Origin: Falsiruegeria mediterranea M17
GTDB lineage: Bacteria; Pseudomonadota; Alphaproteobacteria; Rhodobacterales; Rhodobacteraceae
Reading direction: 5' to 3'
DNA length: 64,000 nt
Assembly (NCBI RefSeq): GCF_900302455.1
Contig: NZ_ONZG01000011.1
Coordinates: 142,714-206,713 of the forward strand
Position 1 is the first letter of the stretch, and each line of letters begins with the position of its first letter. The notes beneath the pieces are model-generated. The model ran no database searches. It saw only the letters and a program-made list of their open reading frames with translations, and was not told the DNA's origin. Made by a program: the position numbers and the translations under genes. Shown here in pieces: positions 17,612 to 26,093 of the stretch.

Positions 17612-18832
17612 ATGCACAACAGCAAATCCGGCACCAGGCCCAAGACGGCGCGTGAGATCGGCATCATGCAGGGTTTCCCGCCCCCGCCTGAGAAGCGTCC
17701 TTCGCTTGAGAACTGGGACCTTGCTCCGTTCAATCGCTGGACTTTCCAGAACATGCGAAGCCTGTTTCCCACGGTAGATGTGCGTCCAGGACCGGATACC
17801 CGAGAGTTTAAACAGGCACACCGCGACCTGTTGGAGATCGAGTTTCAAACTTTTGACGAAGGCCACCTTTCCGTCGCGGCCTGGCTGACTGAAAGCTACA
17901 CAGATGGTTTCCTGGTGCTGAAGGGTGACCAGATAATTGCCGAGATTTACGCCAACGATTTCACTCCAGACGCTACGCATTTGGGGCAATCTGTCTCCAA
18001 GTCCCTGATTGGTTCTCTGGCCGGTGTGCTCCATGGTGAGGGCAAGCTCGACCTCTTGGAACCGCTTGAAAACATCGTCCCGGAACTTGCCGCGACAGGC
18101 TATGCCGGATGCACCGTGGATCAGGCGCTTGATATGCTGTCCGGCGTGCGTTTCACCGAGGATTATGGCCTTCTGGGCAGCGACATGACACGGGTTGATG
18201 TGGCGTCGGGCTGGCGGCCTGTTCGCAAGGGCGAAATCAAGCCGACCATCCGGGACGTCATTCTCACTCTGCGCCAAGAAAGACCGCACGGGCAGGCGTT
18301 TTCTTATCGCTCAATCGAGACCGATGTCATTGCCTGGGCTTTGGAACGTGTGAGCGGGGAGGACCTTGCCTCGCTCTTGTCCAATCGCATCTGGCAGAAA
18401 ATTGGCTGCGCGCATTCCGGCTTTTTCACCGTGGACGACGCCAAGACCGCTCTCGCGGACGGCGGGTTCAATGCAACTCTGCGCGACTATGCACGGTTTG
18501 GCCGGATGATGGCCGATGGTGGCAAGGTTGGGGGCCAACAAGTGGTGCCAGCAAGCTGGGTTTCGGGGATATGTTCTGGCGCAGATCCCTCAAAGCACGG
18601 AGACCCGTATGACGTGCTGTCTCCCCAAGGGGCATATCGGAGGTTCTGGTGGGTTCACGACCCCGGTCGGGGTATGTTCATGGCGCGTGGGGTTTTTGGT
18701 CAACTGATCTTCATTGACCAAACTGCCGACGTCGTTATCGTCAAGTTGTCCAGCTGGCCTGACTATCTAATCCAGTCCTATAGCCACGACGCCGTGCGCG
18801 CCTGCGAGGCTATCAGCCGTGTGCTTGGTTAG
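17612..18832 (+). CDS. Serine hydrolase, class C beta-lactamase/NylB-like
   Basis: A 406-residue hydrolase of the beta-lactamase class C superfamily. The catalytic Ser127-x-x-Lys130 is in GQSVSKSLIG, and a Tyr in FSYRSIETD fits the second catalytic motif, a Y-x-S form as in 6-aminohexanoate-dimer hydrolase (NylB). ATG 17612 with GGAG upstream is preferred to the TTG at 17585. There is no signal peptide, unlike true beta-lactamases. With the importer upstream and an amidohydrolase downstream it may cleave an amide or ester of an imported nitrogen compound; antibiotic resistance is not implied. Confidence 0.82.
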   Translation: MHNSKSGTRPKTAREIGIMQGFPPPPEKRPSLENWDLAPFNRWTFQNMRSLFPTVDVRPGPDTREFKQAHRDLLEIEFQTFDEGHLSVAAWLTESYTDGFLVLKGDQIIAEIYANDFTPDATHLGQSVSKSLIGSLAGVLHGEGKLDLLEPLENIVPELAATGYAGCTVDQALDMLSGVRFTEDYGLLGSDMTRVDVASGWRPVRKGEIKPTIRDVILTLRQERPHGQAFSYRSIETDVIAWALERVSGEDLASLLSNRIWQKIGCAHSGFFTVDDAKTALADGGFNATLRDYARFGRMMADGGKVGGQQVVPASWVSGICSGADPSKHGDPYDVLSPQGAYRRFWWVHDPGRGMFMARGVFGQLIFIDQTADVVIVKLSSWPDYLIQSYSHDAVRACEAISRVLG

Positions 18833-18863
18833 GTCAAAGCCCATCCCAAACGAACGAGGTCGC

Positions 18864-20534
18864 ATGTCTCCAACACCTGATCTGATTATCCTCAACGGTT
18901 CTCTTCTAACCTTTGACGACGCCACGCCAAGGGCCACGGCACTGGCCATTCAAGACGGCACAATTGTGGCTGTTGGGGACACAGATGACATTCGCTCGCA
19001 GGCCGGGAATGGGACCAAAATCATCGACGCCGCGGGCGGCACCGTCATGCCCGGTTTCATTGACAGCCATGTCCACCTTTTTGGCGGAGCGGCCGAGTTG
19101 GGTATGTTGGATCTGCGCGAAACGGTGGGCGCTGATGCCCTGACCAAGGCGTTGCGGACTTATGCTGCTGAGCACCCAGATGAACCTTTGCTGATGGGCG
19201 TTGCGGCCGATTACGAAATTCTCGGACCAGGCGTCAAAACCACTCGGCAAGATCTGGATCGCATTCTGTCTGAGCGTCCGGTTGCGCTGATGTCGGCGGA
19301 CCATCACACGGTCTGGGCGAATACAATCGCCTTGCAGAAGGCGGGCATTCTTAACGGCGCCGTTGTACCCCCAGGTTCGGAAATCGTGATGGCCGGGGAT
19401 GGCACTGCTCAAGGTCAGCTGAACGAAACCGGGGCATTTGGCCCGGTTCTCCGCCTGTCGCAACTGGGAGGTCGCGATCTGCTGGGCTATGTCACCGGAG
19501 CAGATCCCGAACCACCAGCAACGCCCAAGGAACGCGCGTTTGACAAAGAAGTCATCCTGCGTGGCCTGAACCACTGTGCATCCCACGGGATCACGGGCTT
19601 GCACAACATGGATGGCAACTTCTATCAACTTGAGTTGCTCAGCGAACTTGAGGCAGAGGGTCGTCTTCCGATACGGGTTCAGGTGCCTATGCACCTCAAG
19701 AACACCGACTCTCTGGATCGACTGGAAGAGGCCGATGAAATGCGCCGTCGCTTTACGTCAGATATGGTTTGGTCCGGTCGCGTAAAGATGTTCATGGATG
19801 GCGTGCTGGACAGCTACACGGCGCTGATGCTTGCGCCCTATCCTGGGAAGCCAGATAGCCTGGGGGATGCCGTATTCAGTGCCGAACACTTCAACGAAGC
19901 CTGCATTCGTGCTGACGCAATGGGGTTGCAACTCAGCACGCACGCAATAGGCGACGGTGCCGTTCGCCGCACGCTGGACGGTTACGAGGCAGCGCGCAAC
20001 GCCAATGGCGCCCGGGATTCCCGACACCGCATCGAACACATCGAGCTTATTGACCCCTTGGATTTGCCGCGGCTCGCTGGCCTCGACGTCGTTGCCTCTC
20101 TCCAGCCCCTGCACTCACCCGCCGGAGGATTGTTTTCGCCCTATCCTGCCGGAGACATTCTGACGGCCGAGCAAATCCCTTTTGCCTTTGCCTGGAACAA
20201 GATACGCGAGAGCGGTGCCAAAATTTGTTTTTCAACGGATTGGCCAGTCGTTCCGGTCGATACAATGATGACGGTTGCTGGCGCGGTAAACTGCACTGAG
20301 CTGCCATCGCCCTGGCAGGACAACCGGCAAAGCCTTACGGCCACTCTGTCCGCGTATTCGCATGACAATGCATGGATAGAGTTCAACGAGCATCGCAAGG
20401 GTCGTCTGCGGCCTGGATATATGGCGGACATTGCCATTCTCGAACAGGACTTGTTTTCGATTGACGAAGACCAATTGGCAAATGCGCGCGTTGCCACGAC
20501 CATTTGTAGAGGCGTCGTCTCACATGGATCTTGA
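18864..20534 (+). CDS. Amidohydrolase, YtcJ-like
   Basis: A 556-residue metal-dependent hydrolase of the amidohydrolase superfamily. The first metal motif HxH is in MPGFIDSHVHLFGG (about residues 60-73), later His ligands in SADHHTVW and LSTHAIGDGA, and the conserved Asp in FSTDWPVVP. Length and the IILNGSLLTFDD opening match the YtcJ group, most of which lack a known substrate. The start at 18864 is chosen over 18819 on family fit and the nearby GAGG. It follows the NylB-like gene by 31 bp and is probably part of the same catabolic unit. Confidence 0.87.
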   Translation: MSPTPDLIILNGSLLTFDDATPRATALAIQDGTIVAVGDTDDIRSQAGNGTKIIDAAGGTVMPGFIDSHVHLFGGAAELGMLDLRETVGADALTKALRTYAAEHPDEPLLMGVAADYEILGPGVKTTRQDLDRILSERPVALMSADHHTVWANTIALQKAGILNGAVVPPGSEIVMAGDGTAQGQLNETGAFGPVLRLSQLGGRDLLGYVTGADPEPPATPKERAFDKEVILRGLNHCASHGITGLHNMDGNFYQLELLSELEAEGRLPIRVQVPMHLKNTDSLDRLEEADEMRRRFTSDMVWSGRVKMFMDGVLDSYTALMLAPYPGKPDSLGDAVFSAEHFNEACIRADAMGLQLSTHAIGDGAVRRTLDGYEAARNANGARDSRHRIEHIELIDPLDLPRLAGLDVVASLQPLHSPAGGLFSPYPAGDILTAEQIPFAFAWNKIRESGAKICFSTDWPVVPVDTMMTVAGAVNCTELPSPWQDNRQSLTATLSAYSHDNAWIEFNEHRKGRLRPGYMADIAILEQDLFSIDEDQLANARVATTICRGVVSHGS

Positions 20535-20624
20535 AACGCCCAGCAGCGATTTCATCAGTGCCTAGGAAGTTTCATTTAAACCCCGGCGACTGTCGGCATT
20601 GTCCATCAAAGCAGACATACGTAA

Positions 20625-20673
20625 AGGCGTTCTTTGGAAAGTGAGTTTCAAACGACCCATAGGGAGAACGCCT
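20625..20673. terminator. Inverted repeat between convergent genes
   Basis: AGGCGTTCT at 20625-20633 is repeated as its exact reverse complement AGAACGCCT at 20665-20673, with partial inner pairing (TTTGGAAA with TTTCAAA). It lies between the convergent amidohydrolase and MaoC genes. No T-run follows, so a terminator role is only a guess. Confidence 0.4.
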
Positions 20674-20681
20674 ATCCGGAT

Positions 20682-21056
20682 CTACGACGGGGTGCAAAAG
20701 GCTCCTGGCACGTCCTTTGCTTTCACCAAACTGCGTCCTTCGCAAATCACGGTGCCATCGGGAGCCGTACAAATTGCCCAAAGATCAACCAAGTGTTTTT
20801 CGCGGCGCAATTCGGTAATCGTCACTTTCGCAGTCAGCAGCGTGTTCAATGGTGCCACTTTCTTGAACTGCAGGTCTTGCTTCAGATAATTCGTGCCAGA
20901 ACCTGGTAGTTCGACACCAAGGAGGTAGGAGAACAAAGCCGAGATCAAAGGTTCAGGGACGCCATGCGATTTGCCCCCACTGAGCGCGGAGAAGGCAGAG
21001 ATATCCTCTTCGCTGTATCCTCGGGCGATTTGTGCGGATTGTCCTACTTTCAGCAT
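20682..21056 (-). CDS. MaoC-like hot-dog protein lacking the catalytic dyad
   Basis: A 124-residue hot-dog-fold protein of the MaoC/(R)-hydratase group, last gene of the minus-strand operon. The region that usually reads GDxNxxH is SGGKSHGVPEP here, so the catalytic Asp/His pair is not present. The fold signature is seen in FKKVAPLNTLLTAKVTITEL. It begins 7 bp inside the end of a second MaoC protein that does have GDDNAIH. A heterodimer with one catalytic and one structural subunit, as known for mycobacterial HadAB, is a good inference. Confidence 0.75.
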   Translation of the reverse strand: MLKVGQSAQIARGYSEEDISAFSALSGGKSHGVPEPLISALFSYLLGVELPGSGTNYLKQDLQFKKVAPLNTLLTAKVTITELRREKHLVDLWAICTAPDGTVICEGRSLVKAKDVPGAFCTPS

Positions 21057-21406
21057 TGTACGTCAGCCTTTCCGATCAAACACTCTGCGCCTCCGTCAAC
21101 CCGAACGACGAGCATATTCAGGCGGCCTTGGCCATCTTGTGTGATGGACAAATCCAGAGGTTCTTCGGCAAAGGCCGGATTTGGGAACATCAGACTCTGC
21201 GACGACGTGTTCAAAGAAGGATCATGTTGCTTCAGCATGCCCCAAAGCTTGGTGTAAAGCAGCATGCCGTGAGAGACTGTCCGTCCAAAGGCCGTATTGG
21301 CGCAGAACTCTGGGTCCACGTGGATTGCGTTGTCATCACCGGACACTTGCGCAAATGCGTCAAATTCAGTTTGCGTCGGTGTCCAGCGTTCCCGGAGATC
21401 AATCAT
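21050..21406 (-). CDS. MaoC-family enoyl-CoA hydratase subunit
   Basis: A 118-residue MaoC protein with an intact hydratase motif (SGDDNAIHVDPEF, about residues 22-34) followed by GRTVSHGMLLYTKLWGML. Expected to hydrate a 2-enoyl-CoA in the (R) direction in the cytosol. The long open frame starts far upstream, but the ATG at 21406 gives a normal MaoC N-terminus and overlaps the ligase stop by 8 bp, which fits the tight packing of this operon. Confidence 0.82.
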   Translation of the reverse strand: MIDLRERWTPTQTEFDAFAQVSGDDNAIHVDPEFCANTAFGRTVSHGMLLYTKLWGMLKQHDPSLNTSSQSLMFPNPAFAEEPLDLSITQDGQGRLNMLVVRVDGGAECLIGKADVQC

Positions 21407-22898
21407 TGCCAAATGTCTCCAGCAGATCGGGCTTGCGGATTTTGCCCGCAGCAGTGCGTGAGAAGTCTTGAACCAGTTTGACATGGGCCGGGACTTTGTA
21501 CCCCGCCAAACGCTCGCGACACCATGGACGCAGGCTTTCAACATCAAGCGTTTCTTCGGGTCGCGGCAGAATGAATGCAGCGCCAACCTCGCCCCACTTT
21601 TCGTCATGCACACCAATAACGGCTGCTTCGAGAATGGCGGGATGTGAATGCAAAACCCTTTCAACTTCAGCAGGATAAACGTTTTCGCCACCCGAGATAT
21701 ACATGTCCTTGATACGGTCGACGATGAAATAGTACCCGTCTGCATCACGCCGCGCGACGTCACCGGTTTTGAGCCAACCGTCTGCACTGAATGACTTTGC
21801 GGTTGCTTCCGGGTTTCCGAAATAGCCCGGTGTCACACCGGGGCCTTTGATTTGCAATTCACCGACGCCCTTTGTGCCATCAGGGACACCGCACAGTCGT
21901 ACTTGTGTCAGGCTTTGTGGTTTGCCGACCGAGCCGATCTTTTGCTCGGCGTGAGCAGGATCCATAAGGAACACGGTCGGGCCCGTTTCCGTCATGCCCA
22001 TGCCGTTCAGAACTTTCACACCGCGTTGTGCAAAAAACTGGATCAAAGGTTCCGCGAGTGGTGCTCCACCACACCCGCAGCGGATATTGCTCCAGTCCAG
22101 GTCGTCAATCCACGGGGCGAGCGACAGCGCCTGATAGACCGCTGGCACGGCGAAAAACTGGTTGATCCGGCCCGAGGCCAGCAGGTCGCGCACCTCTTCC
22201 GGATCGAACTTTGGCAAGATCGTCGTTGTCCCGCCAGACAGAAAAACGGGAAGCGTGTAAAGGTTGATCCCCGCCGTATGGAACAAGGGTAAAAAGCATG
22301 CCGTACGGTCGGTCGAAGCGACATCGATGGCTTGCCCTATGTTAATGGTGTTCGCCCATGACATTCCGGCGGTTTGGATGACCGATTTGGGCAGACCCGT
22401 CGTGCCAGAGGTAAAGAGGAGATACCACGGACGATCAGATGGGATCGGATCTGCGACATCCGGACCACCTGCCTTTATCCAACCCGAAAGATCGGTTTCT
22501 ATCGTCAAAAGCGGTGCGCCGACCCCAATTGCTGTTTTGGTCGCCACCTCCTGGAATTCGGCATCCGTGAGCAAAAGCGAGACGCCAACTTGCTCCAATG
22601 TCTCTATCAACTCGGACGCGGGTTGGCGCCAATTCAGGGGGCACAGGATGATACCTGTCTTTTGGCAGGCAAACAGGGTGATGAAAAACTCGGCACAGTT
22701 TTGGCAGAGAATGCCCACCCGATCATCTTGTACAAGCCCCTGGCCTGTTAGCCCGGCAGCAACTGCATTGGCCGCGCTGTTTATTTGGGCAAAGCTCCAA
22801 TCACGCTCTGATGCAGTGTCGTGAAACGCCACTGAATTGGGCGAGAGTTCCGCCCGTTTCGCTGCCATATCAGGGATCTGCTCAAACATCTCTCTCAT
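21399..22898 (-). CDS. AMP-forming acyl-CoA synthetase/ligase
   Basis: A 499-residue adenylating enzyme that activates a carboxylic acid with ATP and CoA. The P-loop motif is YLLFTSGTTGLPKS (about residues 163-176), the A5-type motif NGMGMTETGP, the hinge Asp-containing motif VDRIKDMYISGGENVYPAEV and the C-terminal catalytic Lys in TAAGKIRKPD. It overlaps the upstream crotonase gene by 4 bp. With the Liv-type importer it suggests uptake and CoA activation of a fatty, branched or aromatic acid. Substrate unknown. Confidence 0.9.
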   Translation of the reverse strand: MREMFEQIPDMAAKRAELSPNSVAFHDTASERDWSFAQINSAANAVAAGLTGQGLVQDDRVGILCQNCAEFFITLFACQKTGIILCPLNWRQPASELIETLEQVGVSLLLTDAEFQEVATKTAIGVGAPLLTIETDLSGWIKAGGPDVADPIPSDRPWYLLFTSGTTGLPKSVIQTAGMSWANTINIGQAIDVASTDRTACFLPLFHTAGINLYTLPVFLSGGTTTILPKFDPEEVRDLLASGRINQFFAVPAVYQALSLAPWIDDLDWSNIRCGCGGAPLAEPLIQFFAQRGVKVLNGMGMTETGPTVFLMDPAHAEQKIGSVGKPQSLTQVRLCGVPDGTKGVGELQIKGPGVTPGYFGNPEATAKSFSADGWLKTGDVARRDADGYYFIVDRIKDMYISGGENVYPAEVERVLHSHPAILEAAVIGVHDEKWGEVGAAFILPRPEETLDVESLRPWCRERLAGYKVPAHVKLVQDFSRTAAGKIRKPDLLETFGND

Positions 22899-23662
22899 CC
22901 ACTGGGTTGAAGGAAATCTTGCATCTTGGTCAGGGTTTCTGGTCGTCCTATGAGCGCGCGAAAGGCCTCGGTCTCTGCATCGAGCCGAGTTTTCACATGC
23001 GCCCGACCCGCATCCCTCCAGAACAGGGATTTGGTCGATATCGCTGTCCCAATATCAATGTCGGTCAGCAAAGCCATGGCGCGCATTTCAGGGTTCTGAT
23101 CAACGGCCTGAACCAGCCCAAGACTTGTTAGTTGCTCTGCCCCATGCCGATGATTGGCCATCACCCAACCCCGGGCGTTTGCGCCGCCAATCAGCTCCGG
23201 CAACAGGGCGGTCCATCCGCCATCAGGGGCAAACCCCACCACACCGTAGTAGGGTTGAACAAAGGCGTCAGGCGCCGCAACCACCAGATCAGAGGCAAAA
23301 ACCAGACCGGCCGACCCACCTGTCGCCGCGCCGCGAATGGCCGTAGCCAGGACAACTGGCATTTCAATCATGCGCAAGACCAGTGCCTGCAGCACAGGCA
23401 CAACCTGCCCCGTATAGCTTTCGATCTGTCCCGATTGTGCCGCCTCGGCGAACCGCCCGACATCCCCGCCGGTGGAAAAATTGCGCCCACCCGAGATCAG
23501 CGCCTTTTGCGCGCCCGATTGTTCGAGCGCATCAAACGCACGATGCAGATCGCGCAAAAGACCAGGCTCCAGCGCGTTAGCGCGCGGTGCTTTCATCTCG
23601 ATCTGAAAGCAGGGTTCCGCGTTTGGCAAATCTTCCGTATGCCACGCAACCAACTCACTCAT
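22895..23662 (-). CDS. Enoyl-CoA hydratase/isomerase family protein
   Basis: A 255-residue crotonase. The oxyanion-hole segments are visible (SGGRNFSTGGDVGRF and AIRGAATGGSAGLVFASDLV). At the usual catalytic Glu positions the sequence reads GFAPDGGWTALLPELIG, so one Glu is Asp and an isomerase or other crotonase reaction is as likely as hydration. Start and stop each overlap neighbours by 4 bp. It probably acts on the CoA ester made by the downstream ligase. Confidence 0.85.
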   Translation of the reverse strand: MSELVAWHTEDLPNAEPCFQIEMKAPRANALEPGLLRDLHRAFDALEQSGAQKALISGGRNFSTGGDVGRFAEAAQSGQIESYTGQVVPVLQALVLRMIEMPVVLATAIRGAATGGSAGLVFASDLVVAAPDAFVQPYYGVVGFAPDGGWTALLPELIGGANARGWVMANHRHGAEQLTSLGLVQAVDQNPEMRAMALLTDIDIGTAISTKSLFWRDAGRAHVKTRLDAETEAFRALIGRPETLTKMQDFLQPSG

Positions 23663-24255
23663 GGGGCCAAACCGTTGCAGATTAGCTCATGCGCTTCGGC
23701 AACGACACGGTCGATGTCGACATTGTCGTCCCAAAGCACGTATCGCTCGCCCAGGGCTTTGGCTATCCCCATCAACGCCCACGCACGGACCTCGGCATCG
23801 CCTGGAGAAATCTCTCCCTTTTGCACCGCTTGCTCCAACTGATCGGCGTAGGCCTTGCCAAACTCTGTGTAGTAGGTGCGATAGGCTTCGGGATCGACAA
23901 ATCGGGCCTCTTCCACGATGCGGTATTGCAAGGGGCGGTCGCGCACGACACGCAAATAGGCCGCGAGACCGGCACGTTCGGCTTCCAACCGGTTGGGCGC
24001 GTCGACGATCCGCTCGGTCGTTTGGGTTCGCGTGGCGCGGCCCATGTCCTCGACCAATTCACGGAACAGCACTTCCTTGCTGGAGAAGTATATGTAGAAC
24101 GTGCCAAGGGCCGTTTCCGCCGCACGCGTGATGTCGGCGATGGAGGCAGCGGCAAAACCCTTTTCACCGATCACCTGCTCTGCAGCGGCAAGAATTTTCG
24201 CGCGGCGTTCAATCCCACGTTTGGTTTTTGGTTGCGAGGCAGCGGGTTTTGTCAT
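23659..24255 (-). CDS. TetR-family transcriptional regulator
   Basis: A 198-residue repressor with an N-terminal TetR helix-turn-helix (about residues 16-62: ILAAAEQVIGEKGFAAASIA, ALGTFYIYFSSKEVLF) and a ligand-binding C-terminal domain. It is embedded in the operon, overlapping both neighbours by 4 bp. A perfect CATGAAT-CAGT-ATTCATG dyad 37 bp upstream of the first gene is the natural candidate operator, giving autoregulation of the whole operon. The inducer is probably an acyl-CoA or the transported acid. Confidence 0.9.
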   Translation of the reverse strand: MTKPAASQPKTKRGIERRAKILAAAEQVIGEKGFAAASIADITRAAETALGTFYIYFSSKEVLFRELVEDMGRATRTQTTERIVDAPNRLEAERAGLAAYLRVVRDRPLQYRIVEEARFVDPEAYRTYYTEFGKAYADQLEQAVQKGEISPGDAEVRAWALMGIAKALGERYVLWDDNVDIDRVVAEAHELICNGLAP

Positions 24256-25037
24256 CGTGTCATCGTCTTCTTTTGCTCAGTTGTTCCGCTTTTTTGTGCC
24301 ATGACAAAGCGTCGTATGGCATCACAAAACGCCTCTGGCTCTTCGAGGTGCGGAGAATGACCCGAGTGTGGGAATATCTGCACCTCGGCCATCGGCGCAT
24401 GTCGCGCGATCCAATGCGCCACCCCCGGATCGTAAAGCTGACTTTGCCCGCCCGCGCAGACGAGGTAGGGAATGTCGATCCCTGCGATGGTGTTGCGTGC
24501 GTCCATTGCAACCAGATCGTCCCAGATCGGGCGCAGCGTTGTTGGGTTCTGTTTCAGAAGAAGCGCCTTCATCGCATCATCATCTGAAGCCAGCGCACGG
24601 CCGGGTGCATACATGTTTCGTTGGATGTTGTTGACCATGCTGCGCCATTGAAATTCGATCTTCGAAGACGTCGACAGAACGGCATCGGCGCTTTGACCGC
24701 CGAGGCCAAACGTCCACTCCTCGTCGGGCAACAAACACGGGCTCATGTCGACGGTGACCAACCCGCCCAAACCTTGGGTGCCGTGCAGCGACAAGTATTG
24801 CCATGCCACCGCCGCCCCCATGGACCAGCCAATCAGAATTGGGCGATCCAACCGGTCGATGATGTCGCCCACAACCTCGACACAGCGCGCAAGGCTTGGC
24901 TCATCCTTCTCTTGTGCACCATGTCCGGGCAAATCGGGCACATGACAGTCGAAATCAGGTCCCAACCGGACTGCGACGTCACCAAACATCGCACCATTCA
25001 TGGCCCAGCCATGCAAGAATAGAAGCGGTACACTCAT
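24252..25037 (-). CDS. Alpha/beta hydrolase
   Basis: A 261-residue alpha/beta hydrolase. The nucleophile elbow is GWSMGAA (GxSxG, about residues 73-79), the oxyanion HGW is at residues 9-11, and the catalytic His is in PHSGHSPHLEEPEAF near the C-terminus. Size and arrangement resemble BioH-like carboxylesterases. ATG 25037 overlaps the LivM-type permease stop by 4 bp and is preferred to 25127, which would extend into permease sequence. It may hydrolyse an ester or CoA thioester of the transported compound. Confidence 0.85.
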   Translation of the reverse strand: MSVPLLFLHGWAMNGAMFGDVAVRLGPDFDCHVPDLPGHGAQEKDEPSLARCVEVVGDIIDRLDRPILIGWSMGAAVAWQYLSLHGTQGLGGLVTVDMSPCLLPDEEWTFGLGGQSADAVLSTSSKIEFQWRSMVNNIQRNMYAPGRALASDDDAMKALLLKQNPTTLRPIWDDLVAMDARNTIAGIDIPYLVCAGGQSQLYDPGVAHWIARHAPMAEVQIFPHSGHSPHLEEPEAFCDAIRRFVMAQKSGTTEQKKTMTR

Positions 25038-26092
25038 GTTGCGCGCTGCCTGCGCAGGCGACCCACGATGCCCGTCGGGAAGAAATAGACGCTGAGAACA
25101 AACAGGATGCCCAGCCACATCAGCCAACGGTCGGGATCAACAAGTTCAGGGATCAGCGGCAACGCCTCGGTGGCGTGCGACGCCGCACCCATGAGGTTCT
25201 GCAGATAGGTCTGTGCCAGCACGAACAGCACCGCACCAAGCACTGCACCATACATCGTGCCCATGCCACCGATCACGACCATCAGCAGAATATCGAGCAT
25301 AATCTCAAAGCTCAGCGTCGTGTCAGGTCCGACATAGCGCAACCAAATCGCAAACAGGCTCCCGGCAAGTGCCGCAGTGGCCGCCGACAAGCAAGTTGCA
25401 GCCGTGCGATACCAGACCACGCGATAGCCGATGGCCTCGGCCCGAAAATCGTTCTCGCGGATAGCTTGCAGGACGCGACCAAAGGGGGAGTTCACGATGC
25501 GCAGCAGGGTCAGAAACAGCACCAAGGAGCAGACAAAGATCAGGTAGTAGTTCAGGATTTTGCCTGTAAATTTCACCCCCATCACCTCACCCATCCTGTT
25601 GGCCGAGGTCAGAACGCGTGGGATCTTGTAGGTTAGCCCATCTTCACCACCAGTGATGTTGGAAAACTGCGACACAAGAACGGCGACGGCAGAAGCAACG
25701 GCAAGCGTGATCATCGCAAAGAATATCGCCCGCACCCGAAGGCTGAAGAGACCAATCAACAGCGCTAGAACGATTGCGGCCAACGCACCAGAGACCGAGC
25801 CGACCAGCAGCGCATCAAAGCCACGCCCCATATGGGTCGAGGCCAGCGCGACACCATAAGCACCGATGCCAAAAAACATGGTATGTGCAAAACTTACGAT
25901 CCCGGTGTAGCCAAGCAGCAGATCATAGCTCGCCACCAGCAAGATGAAGATGCAGATCCGCGCGGCGGTATCCAGGGCGCGCACGCCTTCGAATATGAAC
26001 GGCGCACCGGCAAGGCAGGTCAGGATCAGCACCAGCAGTGCGGTCAGAATGGGGGAACGGGGCGTATCGCCAGATATCAGACGCACAATCAT
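25034..26092 (-). CDS. Branched-chain-type ABC permease, LivM family
   Basis: A 352-residue inner-membrane permease with eight or more transmembrane segments and the family signature YDLLLGYTGIVSFAHTMFFG (about residues 54-73) and FRAEAIGYRVVWYRTAATCL. It lies one base after the LivH-type permease gene. Together they form the channel of a HAAT-family importer for amino acids, urea-like amides or aromatic/aliphatic acids. Confidence 0.92.
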   Translation of the reverse strand: MIVRLISGDTPRSPILTALLVLILTCLAGAPFIFEGVRALDTAARICIFILLVASYDLLLGYTGIVSFAHTMFFGIGAYGVALASTHMGRGFDALLVGSVSGALAAIVLALLIGLFSLRVRAIFFAMITLAVASAVAVLVSQFSNITGGEDGLTYKIPRVLTSANRMGEVMGVKFTGKILNYYLIFVCSLVLFLTLLRIVNSPFGRVLQAIRENDFRAEAIGYRVVWYRTAATCLSAATAALAGSLFAIWLRYVGPDTTLSFEIMLDILLMVVIGGMGTMYGAVLGAVLFVLAQTYLQNLMGAASHATEALPLIPELVDPDRWLMWLGILFVLSVYFFPTGIVGRLRRQRAT

Positions 26093-26093
26093 A

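Noticed and set aside
17612..18832. Beta-lactamase resistance gene
   Set aside because: The class C fold is present but there is no signal peptide and the second motif is NylB-like, so resistance is not supported.
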